NCBI GenBank assembly: GCA_902729315.2
Contig: LR746266.1
Coordinates: forward strand, 625,001-689,000
DNA from: Spirodela intermedia
Taxonomy: Eukaryota; Streptophyta; Magnoliopsida; Alismatales; Araceae
DNA length: 64,000 nt
Direction: 5' to 3'
The position numbers were made by a program, and so were the translations under genes. Each line of letters starts with the position of its first letter. Position 1 is the first letter of the stretch. The notes below the pieces were generated by a model. That model had not been told where the DNA came from. It did not search any database and worked only from the letters and a program-made list of their open reading frames with translations. Positions 58,820 to 64,000 of the stretch are shown here, in pieces.

Positions 58820-61779
58820 TTTAGCATTCTTCTAGCTGAGGATGAAATACCTTCATTTTTAGAAACCAGGAGGTCGACTACCATCCCATTTGAACAAATT
58901 GGGGAATCAAACAAAAAGAATTGGCCATGTCTCGTTCACAAATGAAGCATAGTAAAGAGTTAATTATCAATGGCCTGATGACCAGAGGTCTGACAGGTAG
59001 AACAAAGCTGTTTATACGCCCACATAGGATCCACAAAAATTTAAGGCTCATTAGACTGGTTCTAGAAGATATGTGTTCGTCCAATTTACTCTTTAGCTCA
59101 AAGGAGCATGAGTGTTGTGTATACCCTGAAACCAATTTTTTTTTTCTTTCCCAAAGAAATTTGACTGGTTGTTCTCAGGTTGCAGAAGCAATAGGCTTAA
59201 GCAAACAATAATGTGTTTTTTTTTCTTCTCAGTCAACTGGAAAATGGAATCTTTGGGAGGCTCTCTTCTATCCAAAGTTGTTCGACTCTACAAACAAAAT
59301 TCAGCTAGAGTAGAATGATGATCATAATATCACACAATATACAGTCCCAGAAACACTAATTCAGGTGTAGGCTTTCTTGGAAAGAAGCTCTCACTTAAAA
59401 AGCCAGGGGAATTAGATGAACTTCCGATTGAGTGAAAGATGACTCTAGCAAACCTGTCCATAAGTAGACGTAGTTAAGTTGTTAGGGATCAAATATATCC
59501 CAATAACTGTTAGCCTCTCAAAAATTAAAATGACATGATGCGCTTCCACTCAACCAGTCAGTAAAAGATATTCATTATGACAGCTTGCAAAGATGGTTTT
59601 GTCTCTTCATTATTTAGATAGGATTATTTAGAGAGATGACAGCACTTATGATCTTAATACGCCATATTTATCCAAAGAGAAAGAAATGGACAAGTTCGAG
59701 GCATTTTTTAACAAATGGTAAATCCACGGGTACCACATTGACCGGTCATCACAGCATGTAAATTCACTACTTTGAAACAGAACCAGAACAAAGGACGACT
59801 CGTGTCCTTCTTTTGAAAGTAACTAGACCCGAGCATTCATACACCGTAAAATAGCTGAAACACAATTGAAGTGCGATACTTGATTCACTTATTACAAACC
59901 TGCCAAGATTCTTCACCCTTGAAGGAATATAACAAGTTTGCTTTCGTTACATCAGGCAAAACTATGATTTTCTCTCCCTGACATTGGAAAATAACTTCTG
60001 GTTTTGTGGGTAGCCACTCATGAGTAGTAAAAATCTGGATTGATTCCAGGGTAACAATCTTAGACGAGAAACCTCCTGCACAAGAATTAAATGCTTATCT
60101 TTAGCATGACGGAAAAAATGCAAACCAAAGAAGGTAGTAGGAGCTCTCTTCTTCTATAGGGTTTATTTAGAGTGCAACCTATCATGACAACATATGAAAT
60201 TTCAAGGAAAAATAAGATAGAAATCCTACGCATCACTTATCCAGCCATTTCTTTTAAATTTATGAGACGACAGACCGAAAAACAGAGCACATCCTGGGAA
60301 ATCGATGCCATAGATAGACATCTGGTTATCGTAGTCTCCATCATAATCTGATCCTGAACATCCTAATTGAGCAATAAAATGTCTTTTCTTATGGTAGGTA
60401 AAATCATATTACACAATCTTTTATACAGTGCTTGCCAAGATTACCAAAACTAGACAAGCGAGAGGAAGGACAGGGTAAAAAGCGGAATGACTGGCCACAC
60501 AACACTAAAAGAGTGAAGCTCTTGAACAATGGAACCACAATAGCTAAGAAATTATAGTTTGATAGTAAACAGTCTGAAACGATGACATATGCAATAGCAT
60601 ATGAATCCACCAATGTCAAGGTCAGCAAATATTTATCAATTCCAAAGCTTCTATCATTTAGAAAAAAAAAAAAGAACATCTCCAGTTTTAGGTTGTATCA
60701 ATACCACATAATATTATAATAAAATTCCAGGCATAAGTACGATCATTGTTGTCCCACAGTCCCAAGTATCCATTTCTCAGAAGTAATCCAAATGTGCAAC
60801 ATAAAACTCAGTAGACTAGAAGCTTGATTGTCAGAAGGTAAAGACAAGAAGCATCAATTGTCTGAACAGTCCTTGTTTCCATTACCATGCTACACAACCA
60901 AAAATGGTCGCTTGATTACTAACGGAAAATTTTCACAGACTAGAAGGGAGGAATCATTTATGTTGGTGGTTGTCATTAGATAAAACAGCATGCAAAACTT
61001 CAAACGCGAAATGAATGATGCAGCTGACATCGACCCGGTGGTATTTATATGGATCCCATAATTTATTCGTCCTGATGAGGTGAAACGCAGCTAACTGATT
61101 CCCTGTGAATAAAAATTGTTCCGTTGTAAAAATCTCAGACATTTTCGTAGCAAATGTCTGGATTACACAAACATTGGACCCTATGTCTCGTTGATCTTAT
61201 TCAGGTTCCTGAAGAATCAAGAAACCCTACAGAAAATTTTACATTATGACCGTTCCTAGACTATACAGGAGTGAAGAGGATCGCATAATACAATCAGGTG
61301 GAAGGGGTTTAGAAAGAACAAGGGAATGATGGAGAGGTGATACTCGAATAACAAGACAAGGCCGGCCCTACGGGAGATGAAGTGATTTTGTATCGGATAT
61401 CCCTCGTCGCTGGAATTGAACAATAAATTGACGGGGGAGACCAAATACGTTAGCTAACCAACGCCGATGGTGAACCTCAAGGGCACATCACAAAAGTCAC
61501 TTCGCAACGCTTTTCTGTATTTTGTCGTTTAGGGCTTGGCGGACATCTTCTACCGCAATAATCTTCAAAACCTAGTCTACCGCTAAAAATTCATCAATAA
61601 ATTAAATTATTATCACTCTGACGGCGAGGGCGTCATCTATATCCCATCCTTCGCCCAAGGCAGATTAACCAAAAACAGAGGATCGGGAGTTACAGGAGCT
61701 GCTTACCTCCAATCAAAGAGGACAGGAAGAGGAGGCCGTAGATTCGAACGGCGGGAGGACGAGTTTTCGCCCTGTTCAT
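57659..61779 (-). CDS. Plant type I membrane protein with paired CxxC motifs (NPU-like, tentative)
   Basis: Four exons on the minus strand join to 222 residues: 61779-61707, 60075-59900, 58367-58175 and 57885-57659. The N-terminus MNRAKTRPPAVRIYGLLFLS is a signal peptide, cleaved near 24-28. The lumenal or extracellular part begins SSKIVTLESIQIFTTHEWLP and contains a CKRC pair (93-96), Cys116 and a CPDC pair (139-142), which may form disulfides or bind a metal. A membrane segment spans about 166-188, followed by a basic stop-transfer stretch (RRKRQQ) and an acidic tail ending ELGLEAI. I recall this as a plant-specific family that includes Arabidopsis NPU, needed for pollen primexine, but that link is from memory and uncertain. 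A competing open frame over exon 1 (61954-61703) is in another frame and does not join exon 2 sensibly. Confidence 0.78.
58766..58818. repeat. (AT)n microsatellite
   Basis: About 50 bp of TA dinucleotides lie in the second intron of the type I membrane protein gene. Confidence 0.95.
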
Positions 61780-62460
61780 GGCGTGCAACAGTCAGAGATT
61801 CCGGATTCTCCAGAACATAGAGAGAGCCCGGTAGGATTGAACCAGAGAAGGAGAAACAGGGATAATCCCAGGTAGGGTTCGATCGTCGCGAAAACCTCCT
61901 CCTATTCTCAAAGCATCCGCGAGGGAACACCAGTCGCGCCAGCCTGAAAGCCATCTCGGCCTCCCACCGGCGATCTACAACCCTACGATTGCAATCGGAT
62001 GGCAGAGAGATAGCTTCTCCGACCGCGCCGTTGACCGAGTCATAGCGTAGACCAAAAGGTTGGAAGTCCCGCCACGATCGAACCCGGGGAACGAGTTACA
62101 TCGTAATTAGTAGAAAAGCACCTTTAAGAAAACCCATTCTTTTGTTGAGTTTCGGGATACGCCTCTGGCATCTTCGTGTAATTAGAGTTATACCCCCGCT
62201 GTGGTGACGAATATTTATTTCGACAGTTTACAAGCATAACGGTCATTAACCCCCCCGGCCGTTTATCGGACTTTTCCACAATCTAGTAAAAACGTAGGCT
62301 TTCTCGAATTCAGAAATTCTTATGGGGACTAAAATTAAAAAAAATGCGAAAATGAATTACTCTGAAGAAATTTGGGACGTGGTCTTCTGTTGTCATAGTA
62401 TAAATAAATAAAAAGGTCAAAACGCATTGGGGGCTAAGTGGGCGGAAAATCACGTGAGAT
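61780..62460. other. Upstream region of the type I membrane protein gene
   Basis: GC-rich sequence from 61780 to about 62060 is probably the leader and core promoter of the minus-strand gene. The rest, up to the tRNA, shows no gene. Confidence 0.5.
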
Positions 62461-62534
62461 TGGCCCATGCAGGTCTCGAACCTGCGACCTTCGCGTTATT
62501 AGCACGACGCTCTAACCAACTGAGCTAATAGGCC
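62461..62534 (-). tRNA. trnI-AAU: tRNA-Ile (AAT anticodon)
   Basis: Read on the minus strand this 74-nt sequence folds as a complete cloverleaf. It starts GGCCTATTAGCTCAGTTGG, with the A-box in the D arm, and has the anticodon loop CTAATAA (anticodon AAT at 62500-62498). The T arm contains GGTTCGAGACC (B-box), and the 3' end reads ATGGGCCA, where the last A is the discriminator base. The acceptor stem has one T-G wobble at pair 5-68. No intron and no encoded CCA are seen, as expected for a nuclear gene. Confidence 0.97.
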
Positions 62535-62593
62535 AATGTGATAAATAATTCCTTATATAAAATGAAAACCCATCAACATGGCATTTCTTTACA

Positions 62594-64000
62594 TCAGAAA
62601 TTCTCCTTGTGGAAGTGAAAACGGCTGGTCGTACTGTGGCTGAACTCCTGGGCGAGCACCCTCAGTTGGTTCGTGAGCGTCGGAGGGCCACAGTAGAAGA
62701 CTCCTGCGAGTGTAATCCCCCCTGCTGCGGTTAGAATAGGAAGAAGGTGATGGCGGGGCGCGGAGAGTTCTCAGATGCATACCGATCCGCGAGGATCTGT
62801 GGCTGTTGGCCAGCTCCGAGAAGACCCTCCTCCAGTTTGGCCTCGCAAAGTGCGTCCGTATCTGCCGAGAATTGGAGCGGTAATTAATGGACACGATGTT
62901 TATCGATCTACTGAGAGTCACAAATGATTGTAAGAAGTCAACGGGGTAGCGAGAATCACGAACAATGATCCATGTGGACCGGACAGAATCGAAACTTGAA
63001 TAAAAAAGCTCCTTTTTTTGTTCTGTTTATGAGAGGGGGAAGATGATTGTAAGAAGTCAACTGGGTACTAAGAATTACGAATGATGATCCACGCGGGCCG
63101 TACTGAATCGAAACTCGAATAAACAAGCTCTTTATTTTTGTTTTGTTTATAAGAGGGGGAGGATGATTATAAGAAGTCAACGGGGGAGTAAGAATCACGA
63201 GCAATAATCCATGCGGACCGGATGAGTCCAAACATGAATAAAAAAACTATTTTTTTGTTCTATTGATAATCGAGTCAACTCACCCGGCTTCCGGAGACGA
63301 CGTCAACTCCATCCTTGGCGTGCTGGAGAGACTGGATCATTGCGATGAGCGCCGACCTCGCATCGCCCTCCTCGTATACGCTGGTCAAGTAGTTGTGCAT
63401 TTCGATGATATTCTGAGGCAGCCGGGGAGTTTTCCTCCTGGGTCAGTTCTCCCGCCGGCCACAAGGAAAGGAAAGGTAATGGAAGGCGAGGTCTTCTTGG
63501 GGAGAAGGGAAATTACATTGTTGTCGCACTCTGCAACATCGTTCATGACGCCTTTGAACCATTCGAAGGAGCCTTGATCCCTCGTGACCCAGTAGAAGTA
63601 AGCTCTTGCCGGGTATTTCCCTCTGATCCTGCACATGTCTGTCGCGTTCTTGCCCTCTGCTTCCTGCATCTGGATCGTTGGACTTGTTACAAATTCATGG
63701 GCAGTGCACATTTTTAAAATAAAAGATAAAAATAATAATAAAAAATGTTAGGATGGCTCACCAGTATGGGTTCGTTTGATTTGATGTTGTTCAGGAGATC
63801 ATTTAGAATGCTGATGAAGGGAGTTGCGCCGATTCCGAGACCAATGAGCAGAAGAATGTCGTATTTCTTGTAATTTTGAGCTGGGGCGCCGTATGGTCCG
63901 TCGATTAGAAGCCTGGGGAACCTGCAGAACAGGAGAACGAGATGAAGAAGAAGAAGAAGAAGAAGAAGAAGAAGAAGAAGAGAGCTGTCTGTGGTTACCT
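62594..64000 (-). CDS. RBOH: Respiratory burst oxidase (NADPH oxidase, RBOH), C-terminal exons, partial
   Basis: Only the 3' end of this minus-strand gene is inside the window. Exons seen are 64000-63999 (last two bases of an exon), 63921-63762, 63663-63517, 63412-63284, 62861-62783 and 62703-62594, with consistent phases and a TGA stop. They encode the end of the FAD/NADPH-binding dehydrogenase domain: [74 protein letters not shown] and FYCGPPTL, ending HFHKENF. RBOH enzymes sit in the plasma membrane and pass electrons from cytosolic NADPH to outside oxygen, making superoxide. The N-terminal EF-hand and six-helix parts lie outside the window. The RSALIAMIQ and [14 protein letters not shown] versions seem closer to the RBOHH/J type, but this is tentative. 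Confidence 0.95.
62922..63262. repeat. Tandem minisatellite, about 120-bp unit, nearly three copies, in an RBOH intron
   Basis: Units begin ATGATTGTAAGAAGTCAAC near 62924, 63043 and 63163. Each contains AATCACGA-type, GATCCA, GGACCGG-type and AAACTTGAATAAA-type landmarks and ends in a T-rich run and GAGAGGGGGAAG. The array almost fills the intron 62862-63283. Confidence 0.92.
63943..63981. repeat. (GAA)n microsatellite in an RBOH intron
   Basis: About 12 GAA triplets lie in the intron between exons ending at 63999 and starting at 63921. Confidence 0.95.

Noticed and set aside
61703-61954. An 83-codon minus-strand frame over the first exon of the type I membrane protein gene
   Set aside because: It is in a different frame and does not continue sensibly across the donor at 61706. 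The frame from 61779 gives a signal peptide and joins exon 2.

Overview
This is nuclear DNA of a flowering plant. The genes have spliced GT-AG introns (except three intronless ones), there is a nuclear-type tRNA-Ile, LTR retrotransposon remains are present, and the gene families are plant-specific or plant-typical: EXO70, PAH/lipin, ABCG half-transporter, RBOH, glycine/proline-rich protein and ankyrin-PGG protein. Several genes are GC-rich and sit in AT-rich surroundings, and (GA/CT)n microsatellites are unusually frequent. I cannot name the species.

Layout. Positions 1-10862 form a diverged tandem duplication of about 6.5 kb. Each unit carries a decayed Ty3/Gypsy polyprotein on the minus strand followed by a promoter-like segment. 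Only the second unit leads into a gene, an intronless EXO70 (10944-12821). Positions 12822-16120 hold no gene I can recognise. Positions 16126-23605 are a structurally complete LTR element on the minus strand with ACTAT target-site duplications, a primer-binding site, a polypurine tract and decayed Athila/Tat-type gag, but no visible pol.

Gene-dense half. A nine-exon Nudix hydrolase (24324-29371, +) is followed by a three-exon ankyrin-repeat membrane protein (30928-33733, +) and a ten-coding-exon phosphatidate phosphatase of the PAH1/lipin type (42752-34513, -). Then come an intronless seven-transmembrane GPR107-like protein (45113-46471, +), an intronless ABCG half-transporter (49370-51631, +) and a glycine/proline-rich protein with a 5'UTR intron (55805-56819, +). 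The right end holds a four-exon type I membrane protein (61779-57659, -), a tRNA-Ile(AAT) (62534-62461, -) and the 3' end of a respiratory burst oxidase gene (64000-62594, -), which is cut by the window edge. I reconstructed exon borders by hand from reading-frame continuity, splice dinucleotides and remembered family sequences.

The genes look like an ordinary chromosomal neighbourhood and not one pathway. Several act at membranes or in secretion (exocyst subunit, ABCG exporter, PAH lipid enzyme, GPR107-like protein, RBOH), but nothing in the layout shows that they act together. I found no convincing undescribed system. The most informative oddities are the duplicated orphan promoter upstream of EXO70, the gag-bearing non-autonomous LTR element, three upstream AUGs in the PAH leader, and two perfect 17-bp hairpins.
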